Of a stretch of DNA of 64,000 nucleotides, positions 45,995 through 54,899 are shown piece after piece; positions within the stretch are counted from its first letter, which is position 1; the number at the start of each line of letters is the position of its first letter. Below the pieces are notes generated by a model, which was not told the DNA's origin, made no database searches, and worked only from the letters and a program-made list of their open reading frames with translations. The position numbers and the translations under genes were made by a program. Origin of the DNA: Lineus longissimus (taxonomy: Eukaryota > Nemertea > Pilidiophora > Heteronemertea > Lineidae); contig NC_088313.1 in the NCBI RefSeq assembly GCF_910592395.1, positions 6,450,501 through 6,514,500 on the forward strand. Reading direction: 5' to 3'.

Positions 45995-47597
45995 TTAGCA
46001 TGGGAACATCTTTTTCAAGACGGTCTTCGCCTCCTGTCTATACTTCCGTCCGCCCCCGATACAGTACAAGTAGAAGTTAGTGGCGTAGTTGAGCATCCAG
46101 ACTATACCAAGACACCAAGACTGAACTACGTAATATTTCTTCGAGTCAAACACAGACAGATCATAAGATAGGGGCGGAATACGCATCAGAAGATGGAACA
46201 ACCTGAACGGCAGTGATAGGATAATATAAGCCAAACTCACAAAGATTAACATTCTGGTCATATACTGCGTATCTTTCTCCAAGCGAACATTCTGTGCCGA
46301 TTCTAGTTTCTTCCGTTCCTTGGATGCCTTCCTTAGTGATGTTATGATTAGGACGTTAGTGGTGAAGATGATAGTGAATGGCAGGACAGTCCCTATCACC
46401 ACATAGTAACCTGTCGCTACAACTTCCAGCTGTGGCAGCTCGGGCAATGTCATCACCGTCGCATATATACCTGGAACGAAGATGTTTAAAGGAGTACGCC
46501 GCGAAAAGAATCCGTGGGACTATGCATTTGATTGCAGAGATATTAGACTTAGTTAACTGGTTGCAGATCCAACAGTTATCCGTCTTCAGGCGAGAATGAT
46601 TCCTGCTAAAACTGGTCGTCAACTCAATGACCAATCGACCGAGGTACCTGGAGGACGAAACTTAGCGACAGAGCATCCCCCATATAACGTTTTACTTTAT
46701 ACCTTAGTAAGGTGCTATCTACTCGTACCTAACTGGTCATCCCTAAAGTAACGAATCATGTAGAATATATGGATATTGAAAGCAACTATCAGGAAAGATA
46801 GTGTGATGACAACAGTCTTGGCTCTCTTGGTGGTGCAAAGCCGCGGAGCATCCATTGGGAACTTGACGGCAATTAGACGATCTATTGACATGCCGGCCAG
46901 GAACAGCCCTGAAAGGATGGTACTCGTGTGGAAGATAAACACCTGGCTCCTGCAAGGAAACAAGCAGAGCATGTGTTAACCCCTCCCCCCTCCCAATATT
47001 CCAGACGGCCAGGAACAGCCCTGAAAGGATGGTACTCGTGTGGAAGATAAACACCTGGCTCCTGCAAGGAAACAAGCAGAGCATGTGTTAACCCCCCCCC
47101 CCCCTCCCAATATGCCAGACGGCCAGGAACAGCTATGAACAGATGGTACTCGTGTGGAAGATAGACACCTGGCTATACTGCAAGGAAACAAGCAGAGCAT
47201 GACCCCCCCCCCTCCCAATATGCCAGACGGCCACGAACTGCTCTGAAAGGATGGTACTCGTATATTCCAAGTATATGTATTATTGGTTTATTTATTTCTC
47301 TACTTACCGGAACAACCATAGGGGATCTGTATCAATTTGGTCGGCAAGGAGAAGTTTGTTAGTCACGAGCGCCACCGTGCGATCAAGCAGGAAGATTGTG
47401 TCTACCACACCCATCGCCGCCATGTAGACAGACGGCGAGAGACGCTTGCTCTGGTGGCGAGTGGCCACTATCACGGTAAGAATGTTACCGGGAACACCAA
47501 GGATGATTGGCAATATCCAAAGGTCGATTAGGAAAGAGATCTTCTCCGTCTTCTTCAGTTGCAGGCCTTCGGAGGCGCTTTCTAATGTTAATGCCAT
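45995..47597 (-). CDS. Rhodopsin-family G-protein-coupled receptor
   Basis: Three minus-strand exons, 47597-47308, 46949-46729 and 46470-45995, join in phase to give 328 aa. Donors are GTAAGT and GTACGA; acceptors are TTGCAG and TTCCAG. The N-terminus is short and lacks a signal peptide. TM1 contains LGVPGN, TM2 has MGVVDT (Asp at D2.50), TM3 ends SIDR (120-121) with LIAVKFP after it, TM6 has SLPFRLF (proline 258), and TM7 ends NFYLY (302-306) before a GGGRKYRQE tail. The last two introns fall at the same positions and phases as in 20652-23584, and the middle exon is 221 bp in both, so they are paralogues. This gene lacks the intron that splits TM1 in the other. The ligand is unknown. The 5' end of the middle exon is tandemly repeated upstream. 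Confidence 0.88.
46890..47270 (-). repeat. Fourfold tandem copy of exon 2 5' end
   Basis: The acceptor and first about 60 bp of the GPCR exon (AGCCAGGTGTTTATCTTCC on the minus strand) recur with a period of about 105-110 bp. Three upstream copies sit within about 46985-47270. Two of these keep the branch-to-acceptor sequence TTTCCTTGCAG; the outermost is partial. Each is separated by a GGGAGGGG-type run and none continues beyond the CTGGCC of TM3. The copy nearest the gene is the one used in the full-length model. Confidence 0.85.
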
Positions 47598-47599
47598 TA

Positions 47600-48590
47600 C
47601 TAAAAACGTGCCGGTAGTTCAAGTATAAAACATCCTAACCGATTTCCTCATTGGTGACGTGGACGGTTTAATGATCAAGCTAAACAAGTGAAGAAAACGC
47701 ATTAGCGCATTTGAGAGAAGCGATAGACTTCACTCGCCGGTTGTGAGCTTGTCACGTGTCTTGTATTGCTGCTACTCAAGACTAATATAGACCATGTGGA
47801 GAAAACCATGAGTAAACCTGGCATTCAACTTCATGTAGTTGAAGTTGTGGGTGATAACACGCTGGGTCCGTTTAATCCGTTATTTATTGTTTCGATGTTC
47901 TGTGGTTGTTTTGTTCGAACCCATTCGCCCAAGACCGTCAGCCGCCGTGCCGTTATAGAAATCTGACCGTGGATCAGGAGTTGAAACATCTGGTCGAGAA
48001 CGTTTTCACACAATAGGAGGGAGATCGACTAATATACTGTTTTGCTCAAAAAAGGTCAAAATCTTTATAGAAACAGGTGATGGGCCGCGTCCTCGGATGA
48101 TTCTGGCGGTTGTAGGAAGGCTGCTTTACCGTCCATGCGAATGACGCTGCAACTAATGTTCGGTGACTCCGGCATCGAGTCTTCCTCGATCTCTTTGTTG
48201 ATACCACGATGGTTGAAGGAAAGAGGTCGAATGTGGCGTCGATGTCGATCTATGTATGAAACAATAGCTATAATGGTTATAGCTAAATATGGTATTGCAA
48301 AATATGGTAATAGCGAAAATAGACTGAACTGAACACTGGCTGATATTTTAAATATACATTATTATCTGATGATTACGGTTTTGTTTGTACTATCTACCTG
48401 AATATTGTCATTTCTTGGCCTCTTTTACACAGTAGAATTACAGTGTTGGTCTACAGTAACAGCTACATCTCACTGTTTGTTTTATGAAATTCAGCTGACA
48501 ATTTAGCGATAAATCGAAGATTTCGAAGTTCAAAACGTGATTTCTTCCGCATGATCATGAGATTCGGTTTGGTTTTTTACTCCTTCGTCA
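47600..48590. other. No gene recognised
   Basis: Region upstream of the minus-strand GPCR. It probably holds its promoter and 5' untranslated region, but I see no distinct motif. No coding sequence is supported. Confidence 0.4.
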
Positions 48591-48599
48591 CATGTTAAA

Positions 48600-48760
48600 T
48601 GTACTTTGGTTTCAACTGAGTTACTTTGGTTTCACAGGTTACTTTGGTTTCAACGGTTGCTTTGGTTTCAACGGTAACTTTGGCTACTATGGTTTCAACG
48701 GTTACTTTGGTTTCAATGGTTACTTTGGTTTCAATGGTTGCTTTGGTTTAAGCGGTACAG
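48600..48760 (+). repeat. Short tandem repeat TACTTTGGTTTCAA
   Basis: About ten imperfect 12-18-bp units of TACTTTGGTTTCAACGGT. In one frame these read as FGFNGY repeats, but the frame has no flanking support and is treated as a microsatellite artefact. Confidence 0.75.
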
Positions 48761-49013
48761 AAGAGACGGCCGGTTGTTCCTGTCTTCACAAGCGTGGTGA
48801 AATGATAGCTCAGTCTGAGGCAGTGGGGGTGGGTCAGAATGTCTACTTTCAGACAGGCCAGGTGTCAACATTATCTCTGTGGCACCAAGGCTGTGAATTG
48901 TCTTCTCTACGGTCACGTCAAGGTGTCTCACCCTCAGGTCACAATGATAGTCAGGCTATAACAAAATAATGTCGGGAAGGTGGGCGACAGAGTTGCCAAT
49001 AAGCACAAGATAC

Positions 49014-49080
49014 TGCCTAGAATGGCCTGACTTGAGGATTCAGCACCGATATACATATTCATTAGCCCATTATATAGCCT
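49014..49080 (-). repeat. Short dispersed repeat, inverse copy at 54635-54695
   Basis: CACAAGATACTGCCTAGAATGGCCTGACTTGAGGATTCAGCACCGATATA is mirrored at 54635-54695 (CCGTGCTGAATCCTCAAGTCAGGCCATTCCAGGCAGTATC). The two lie on either side of the Harbinger element, about 5.6 kb apart, in opposite orientation. Confidence 0.7.
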
Positions 49081-49259
49081 CGATCCGCTAAGCTGTACAT
49101 CGAGCCTACGTGCTACCTCGAAAAAAAGCCAGGAATTCCAGCCCAATGATAAAAAAAACAGGAAACCCCTCGGTGCAAAAATAGTTTGACATCACAAGGC
49201 TAACCAACCAATCAGGCCATTGTTTCGTCAACCAATCATTTTCGCAATAGGTACCTCAT

Positions 49260-49626
49260 GAGCTAACATAACATAACATAACATAACATAACATAACATA
49301 ATTTATTTCTCTCCAAAAAACCCTTTCGGGTATAAGAGGTTACATGATTTAACATTTACATATGGTGGACCAAGCTGATGAATTCTTTACAAAAACTATG
49401 AATATTGTCTAAGTTTACCCGGGAACATTTAGTCATAATGCGATGGAAAAATTCATGATAAAAAACCTGAGGTAATTCTTTTAAGTTTGGAAACAACCTT
49501 ACTCGCATGTGGCGGAAATACGGACACGTAATAAAATAATGAAGTTCGTCTCTTACACAAACCTGGTCACAAAGACCACAAATATTTTCTGCAGTTTCAT
49601 TTCTATACAATCTGGTTACTGTTTCT
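49260..49626 (-). mobile_element. 5'-truncated LINE 3' fragment
   Basis: On the minus strand, an 84-codon frame (49610-49356) carries a CGLCDQVCVRDELHYFITC zinc-knuckle segment, the usual C-terminus of LINE ORF2. A short 3' region and a (TTATG)n tail (49265-49303) follow, which is how many such elements end. The 5' side is cut off by the foldback element that starts at 49627. Confidence 0.75.
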
Positions 49627-50084
49627 TACGGCAGCAGATTAGTGCCATAAAAAATATAAAAAATAAAATATTATCTCGTTATTACGTGATCTTTTCTCGT
49701 TATTACGCGATGTTATCTCGTTATTACGAGATCTTTTATCGTTATTACGCGATCTTTTCTCGTTATTACGAGATGTTATCTCGTTATTACGCGATCTTTT
49801 CTCGTTATTACGAGATCTTTTCTCGTTATTACGCGATGTTATCTCGTTATAACGAGAAAAGATCTCGTAATAACGAGATAACATTGCGTAATAACGAGAA
49901 AAGATCTCGTAATAACGAGATAACATCTCGTAATAACGAGAAAAGATCGCGTAATAACGAGAAAAGATCTCGTAATAACGAGATAACATTGCGTAATAAC
50001 GAGAAAAGATCTCGTAATAACGAGAAAAGATCTCGTAATAACGAGGTAATATTTTATTTTTTATGGCACTAATCTGCTGCCGTA
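49627..50084. mobile_element. Near-perfect palindromic foldback element
   Basis: 458 bp whose ends are TACGGCAGCAGATTAGTGCC and its exact complement. The interior is a mirror array of CGTTATTACG(A/C)GATCTTTTCT and CGTTATTACG(A/C)GATGTTATCT units that flips orientation near the middle (about 49855). The two long open frames on opposite strands (SRYYEIF / SRNNEKR repeats) follow automatically from the palindrome and are not genes. The flanking bases are GTTTCT and GGTCTC, so no clean target duplication remains. Confidence 0.85.
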
Positions 50085-50119
50085 GGTCTCTCATTATCTG
50101 TTCAACTACAATTTTCAGT

Positions 50120-50580
50120 TCAGTTCAGCTCAGAGCTAGACGCAAGGACCCGGCCAACGCGCCGCGTAGCGGCAAAATTACAAAGCTGGCAAAACATTGT
50201 AACTATTTTGCTGTATATTGTCATGAGGAAAGAAAAGCACGCGGTCTAACGCCAACCTATTTATGTAAAGTGATAATTAGAAGGTATATATAATCATTCC
50301 TAATCGTCTTTTGAAAAAAGTATATGCCTACGTCACAGAGTCTCTGCAATGATCATTTTTATCACAGTAGCCTCGCGTAGCCAGACCTTCTTCACTTATT
50401 AGTCTGGCTTAAGCCAGGCGTTCATTGTACTAGACCTAGACGTTTTCCACCACAATGTATCTGGGCCGAAGAAACACTGCGCAAGATTACCTCCAGCTGG
50501 AGCTAAGAACAGATTATGCTAATGAGCATACTTCCACATTGAGTTTTCCCAGAATGGTGCATATCGCGCGAAGCTACTTA
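50120..50580 (+). repeat. Dispersed repeat, inverse copy at 62455-62965
   Basis: Both copies share GCCGCGTAGCGGCAA, TTTTGCTGTATATTGTCATGAGGAAAG, CCAACCTATTTATGTAAAGTGATAATTAG, CAGAGTCTCTGCAATG and TCATTGAGTTTTCCCAGAATGGT-type blocks in the same order but opposite strands. It has internal short inverted stretches (TAGTCTGGC...GCCAG) and no coding capacity. Confidence 0.8.
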
Positions 50581-50883
50581 GCCTAATACCATTAAGCCCC
50601 GCGTGGTGGCGCTGTGTGGTTGAGACACTCTGGCCCGAACTTATAAAAGGTATTTTTCTCTTAGACAAGTCTAAATCGCCTTGACAAGTCTAAATCTATC
50701 GTTTAGCATAAACAGCTACTACAGAAGGATGTTTAGTTTGGACGTGTCTAAAACTGTCATCCAAGATAGACTAGGGTGTCTAAATAACAAAGGAATTGAA
50801 AAACATACCTGGGGGCTTGTTTTGCAGCTGTTTAAGCTTATGATTCATACATGTAGAGGAGGTTACGGCGTGTGGTCGGCAGA

Positions 50884-52500
50884 ATGGATGCTCTTGCTAT
50901 ACTTGAATTTGCACAAGACGAACGAGAGGAGCATGAAAATGAAATTCAGAGAAGACGCATGAGGGTGTTCAGGGACAGAGAAAATCCTTTAGAGGAACTG
51001 TCAGACCCGAAGTTCTTGAGGCGCTTTCGAATTTCTAAAGAAACATTTCGATGGCTACTCGATCTCATCAGTGAAGACCTACGTCGGCCAACTCGGCGAA
51101 ACCAAGCACTTGCACCACTTTTGCAACTGGCGATTGCTCTTCGTTTTTATGCAAATGGTGCATTTCAACATGTCACTGGAGATACCTGTGGTGTGTCACA
51201 ATGGGCCTGCGGCGAAGCTATCCATCGAGTCACAAGGGAAATATGGGATAGAAAGGGAAATTTCATAACTTTTCCCGAAACCCAGGCGGAACGACTAAGG
51301 GTGCAGCAAGGATTCCGCGATATTGCGCAATTCCCAGGTGTAATTGGTGCTATCGATGGTTCGCACGTTCCCATCGCAAACCCAGGAGGAATTAATGCCC
51401 AGCGTTTCATGAATCGAAAGGGTTACTATAGCCTGAACTGCCAACTTGTTTGTGACCATGAGTTATGCTTCACCAATGTCGTCTCCAGATGGTACGGCTC
51501 TGCGCACGATTCCAGAATCTTTGAGGAATCACGACTTTGCCAAAGATTCAGAGCAGGAGAGCTCCAGGGTATTTTGCTGGGTGACCCAGCATACACGTGC
51601 ACCAGATATATGTTGACTCCGGTTCGTGAACCAAGAAACGTTGCAGAGCGGAATTACAATCAAGCCCAAAGGAGGACAAGAGGGGTCGTCGAGAGAGCGT
51701 TTGGGGTTTGGAAATGACGATTCCACGCTGTTGGTAGGGGAAATACCCTTCGATGTTCAGTAAGTAAATCCAGGAGATTTAACAAATTTCACCCCACCAC
51801 TCACCTATATTTGACATCGACCTCATGCTTACAAGCCTCACCTAACCTGAACCATACCATAGGACTCCGATTGGCCTACATTGTTGAAAAAACGGTACCG
51901 TCTGAATACTAAAAAATGGTGCTGGGTTCAACACCAAAATTTTGTATTCATTAAGGACCTATACCGATTTTTGGTGATGACTTCCTCAACACCATAATTT
52001 GGTACTGGGGCGATACTATAATTTGGTACTGAGCTGGTACCATTAAATGGTATTGAATCTGTCAGTACCAAAAACTGGTATTGACATTTGAGTGAATACC
52101 ACTAAATTGTATTCAGAATTTCCGGTACCATTTTGGAATACCAAATTACGATATTCAGACCTGGTCAATACAATTTTTCGGTGCCGGGCTAATACCGTTT
52201 TTTTACAGTGTAATGGCTTCCAACAGAATGGTGAACCCTGAATTTTTATCTGCTTGGATACCAGTTCGCGATCGGTTATACTAACTGGCATGAGTTTTTT
52301 AGTTGCAGCACAATATGGCCATAATCATGGCTACAGCATGTCTCCACAACTTGGCCATTCGCAGAAACGATCCACTTCCAGATGATTATCATGATGATGC
52401 CAATATGCGCCGATAGCCAGCAGAGGAAGCGCATCATCATGAAGCTAACCTACGAGGCAACTTATTTCGCCAAAGATTCATAAGACAGCACTTCCAGTAA
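50884..52500 (+). pseudogene. Harbinger transposase (HARBI1-like), two nonsense codons
   Basis: Exon 1 starts at the ATG in CAGAATGGATGC and runs to a GTAAGT donor at 51760; exon 2 runs from 52309 (TTAGTTGCAG) to 52500. The protein has an N-terminal helical region (PKFLRRFRISKETFRWLLDL), then the DDE domain: IGAIDGSHVPI (first Asp), WYGSAHDSRIFEES, LLGDPAYTCTRYM (second Asp) and RGVVERAFGVWK (Glu). C-terminal motifs are ATACLHNLAIRRND and RQRFIRQHF. A TGA at 51715-51717 stands where HARBI1 proteins have arginine (a CGA to TGA change), and a TAG at 52415-52417 interrupts the tail. The rest of the frame is intact, so the loss is recent. It would normally cut and rejoin the element ends. Confidence 0.88.
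51877..52212. mobile_element. MITE nested in transposase intron
   Basis: Right end TACACTGTAAAAAAACGGTA read inward; left end is the degenerate TACATTGTTGAAAAAACGGTA. The interior repeats GGTACTG, GGTATTCA and TACCAAA words in both orientations. It lies wholly between the donor at 51760 and the acceptor at 52308, so splicing would remove it. Confidence 0.65.
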
Positions 52501-52550
52501 GTTTTTATAACCTTTATTTCATTCATCATGTCATAGGATACATCCATAGG

Positions 52551-53744
52551 CTACAGGTCAATGCGGTGTTTTCGAATTTTTTCCTTGTAGTAGTCCATCT
52601 TCGCCTCGTAGGCACGCTTCTTAAATTTTGCTGCCTGCTGCAAATTAAGCAAACTCATTTTTTGTTCATGTTCATCTTTCAGGTAGGCAAGTGCTTGGTC
52701 GGTCTTCTTTAAGACAGGGGATTCATCGGACATGGTAGCCCTCTTCTCAAGGCTGGAAAGAAGAATGCAAAGTCATTTAGATACGCGTGTGGTCAGGAAC
52801 TCCAAAGTGTTGGAGGTCCATAGTGTAAAGTGATTAGATTTGACTGATACATCGTTGTATTCCATTCACTGCTTACCTTTTACTAGAACGTGGTTTCCTG
52901 GGGGTTGCGGCAGAGCTGTTGTGAAGATCGTAGTTACCTCCAGTATATTCAACTTCCCCATCCACATCTTTCAGGAATGTTTCCGCGGCTGGAGTGCAGC
53001 TGAAAAATAATGAAGGATATCTTTTATTTTTATAACGACTGTGGAGAATGGCGGGCCTAATAACAACCCAATAGAATGTCATAATAAAGTATCATGATAA
53101 CTAATCACTTTTCGCATTGTTATTTTATTTCTTTTCTATTTCGGAAAGTAGTTTATTTTTCAAGGGATGAGTTGATGTCATTTGGATAGTATTTCAGTAT
53201 AAGTAAATCTCACTTCGTTTTTGCTGCATATACCTTTGCCTGTTTTTTATGAAAGTTAATTCAAACAGATGTCCAATATTTACCTTCCCAGATCGTCAGC
53301 GCTTGTTGATGGTAAGGGTTCATCAATGAGGTCATCAGCAACTACAGGAACGGAAGGGGCATCGTCATCCACAGGATTATGTAGTTGTTGCAGATCCCCA
53401 GGTATGATATTCAGAATGGCAAGGATTTCGTCATCTACCTCCCCTACAGTGGCCGTCCCCCCTCCAGTTTTACCAAGGTCGATCTTTTTCTCACGGGCTA
53501 CGGCCTTGGCCTTGATCTTCATTCGTCTCCAAAGGTCTTTCAGGTCCTTCGATGCGCACGGTGGACGTTCGGGAAATAAGGCATTCATTTCCCCTGCTAT
53601 CTTCTCCCATGCTGCCTGTTTTCTCTTGTTTGCCTGGACATCCGTTCGCTTGTCTTCAACGATATCTTCATGAGCTCTCAGCAGCTCAATTAGAGCTCTC
53701 CGCTGGTCCGGAGTGAAATTCTCACTTCTCTTTCTTCCCGACAT
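52551..53744 (-). CDS. Harbinger Myb/SANT-like DNA-binding protein
   Basis: Three minus-strand exons, 53744-53284, 52999-52877 and 52752-52551 (461, 123 and 202 bp), join in phase 2 each time to give 261 aa. The N-terminal third is a Myb/SANT-like trihelix: FTPDQRRALIELLRAHEDIV, then KRKQAAWEKIAGEMNALFPE and LKDLWRRMKIKAKA. An acidic middle follows. The C-terminus is a charged coiled coil (ALAYLKDEHEQKMSLLNLQQ and onward to KIRKHRIDL). This matches the partner proteins of Harbinger elements (MSANTD4-like), which bind the element ends and help carry transposase into the nucleus. Unlike the transposase it has no stop or frameshift. Donors are GTAAAT and GTAAGC. It is convergent with the transposase. 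Confidence 0.85.
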
Positions 53745-54045
53745 TGCCGAGCGATGTACGTCACTTTACGGCCTATGGGCTGAATGCTGTGCAAAGGCGT
53801 TCAGTTAAGGTCAACCCCATTCACCAAGTATTACATGATCGTCTGAACAAAGGAAATGCGATCTGTGCTTCACATTGCATCACCAGCTGGACTAGTCTAG
53901 CTGGACAGACGTCCTTCTGTGGTTCAAATTTTTGATGAACACCAGTGTTTTGTAGGACATGTCTACCTCTAGTCTTACAAATGTTTAGGCTTAAACAGGT
54001 CCAAGTTAAACAAAAGAAAAACACGCTTTATAAGTTCGGCCCTCT

Positions 54046-54384
54046 ATGTTATGACGGATCTAACCAAAATTGCTTACATTTTCGCATTGCTGCAATGAAA
54101 GACCTAATACTAAAACCAGTCAACAGACACCACAATACTCCCTCACACTCAGAAACCACAAACGCCCACCCCTTCCCGCTACCTTTTAGTATACTAGTAG
54201 GCTCCTTGAGATGCCAAGCAGGATATTTGGGCCTGTCTTTAATGGTTCATCCCAGACAGCAAGAACCAGGGGGTGACTGTCTTCAAGAGTGCGTTGAGAC
54301 ACCATCGCTATACATTGCAGGCGCTGGTGTTGTCCCCAGTGCATGTGAGGTTGTCTCTTTTGCAAGGTGGATGACAGCATGGAC
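54046..54384. other. No gene recognised
   Basis: Right flank of the Harbinger element. The 157-codon frame at 53945-54418 crosses the element end and shows no domain, so it is not annotated as a gene. Confidence 0.4.
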
Positions 54385-54560
54385 AGCATCGGCATCATCG
54401 GCATCGACACCAAAATGATTTCATTCGACATTTAACGGAAGCGTTCGGGAAATCTCCGATTCCCATTGGGGATGACGGCACGAAACACGGCATCACGGGC
54501 ATGCACACCAGAATAATTTAATTCGGCATTTAACGGAAACCGGAATAATCTCCGGCTGGA
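54385..54560 (+). repeat. Two-unit tandem duplication
   Basis: CGGCATC(A)...CACCA(A/G)AAT(G/A)ATTT(C/A)ATTCG(A/G)CATTTAACGGAA and a following AATCTCCG occur twice, about 95 bp apart, with some 15 percent difference. Confidence 0.6.
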
Positions 54561-54814
54561 TGAACCGTTCTTGGTTCGTGCTATATGGCCCAGCTTACTT
54601 TAACTTTTTTCAACTTTTATTCCCGAACGTGATGCGGATGAATATATATCCGTGCTGAATCCTCAAGTCAGGCCATTCCAGGCAGTATCACCTTAAAGGC
54701 ATGACAGGGCTCTTTGAGCATTTTATCATATTTCTTCCATGAAAGCAACTCAGCCATTTAGCGGATGCGGAAAGAACTATATGTATCACAGCGTGATACA
54801 TTTTATTTCTCAAA

Positions 54815-54895
54815 GATTCCCTGGTGGGATTCGAACCAGCGCCAAAAGAAAACCTATCAGGTCGGCGCCTCAGACCACTGAGCTAACGAAGTACA
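54815..54895 (-). tRNA. tRNA-like sequence (Ile-GAT type), probably pseudogene or SINE head
   Basis: The minus strand reads TTCGTTAGCTCAGTGGTCTGAG (a standard A-box D arm), then GACCTGATAGG with a CTGATAG loop that would place anticodon GAT, then GGTTCGAATCCC (a perfect B box). The acceptor strand ends do not pair well, and the anticodon stem has only about three good pairs. It is therefore a decayed tRNA or a tRNA-derived repeat rather than a working gene. Confidence 0.4.
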
Positions 54896-54899
54896 ATTT

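Larger units (their letters stand above)
50632..54042. mobile_element. PIF/Harbinger DNA transposon
   Basis: A 3411-bp element with both standard proteins. The terminal inverted repeats are GGCCCGAACTTATAAA...ATTTTTC at the left and the complement of GGGCCGAACTTATAAAGC...GTTTTTC at the right. The flanking 3-bp direct repeat TCT (50629-50631 and 54043-54045) fits the 3-bp target duplications of this superfamily. The transposase runs on plus (50884-52500) and the Myb/SANT partner on minus (53744-52551). Their ends are 50 bp apart. A 336-bp MITE is nested in the transposase intron. Confidence 0.85.

Noticed and set aside
46743-47218. Alternative minus frames with repeated LPHEYHPF
   Set aside because: Out-of-frame readings of the tandem exon copies.
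48592-48969. FGFNGY repeat protein
   Set aside because: Reading of a short tandem repeat followed by unrelated sequence; no signal peptide or splice support.
49265-49303. Possible CRISPR or telomere-like array of AACAT units
   Set aside because: It is a 5-bp microsatellite at the 3' end of a LINE fragment on the minus strand, a usual LINE tail.
49509-50094. Two long overlapping frames on opposite strands with SRYYEIF and SRNNEKR repeats
   Set aside because: They follow from a palindromic 20-bp satellite without stops; there is no start context, domain or flanking coding sequence.
51715-51717. TGA as selenocysteine in the transposase
   Set aside because: HARBI1-like proteins have arginine here, CGA to TGA is a common mutation, and a second stop (TAG) follows.
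53945-54418. 157-codon frame
   Set aside because: Crosses the right end of the Harbinger element and shows no domain or splice support.
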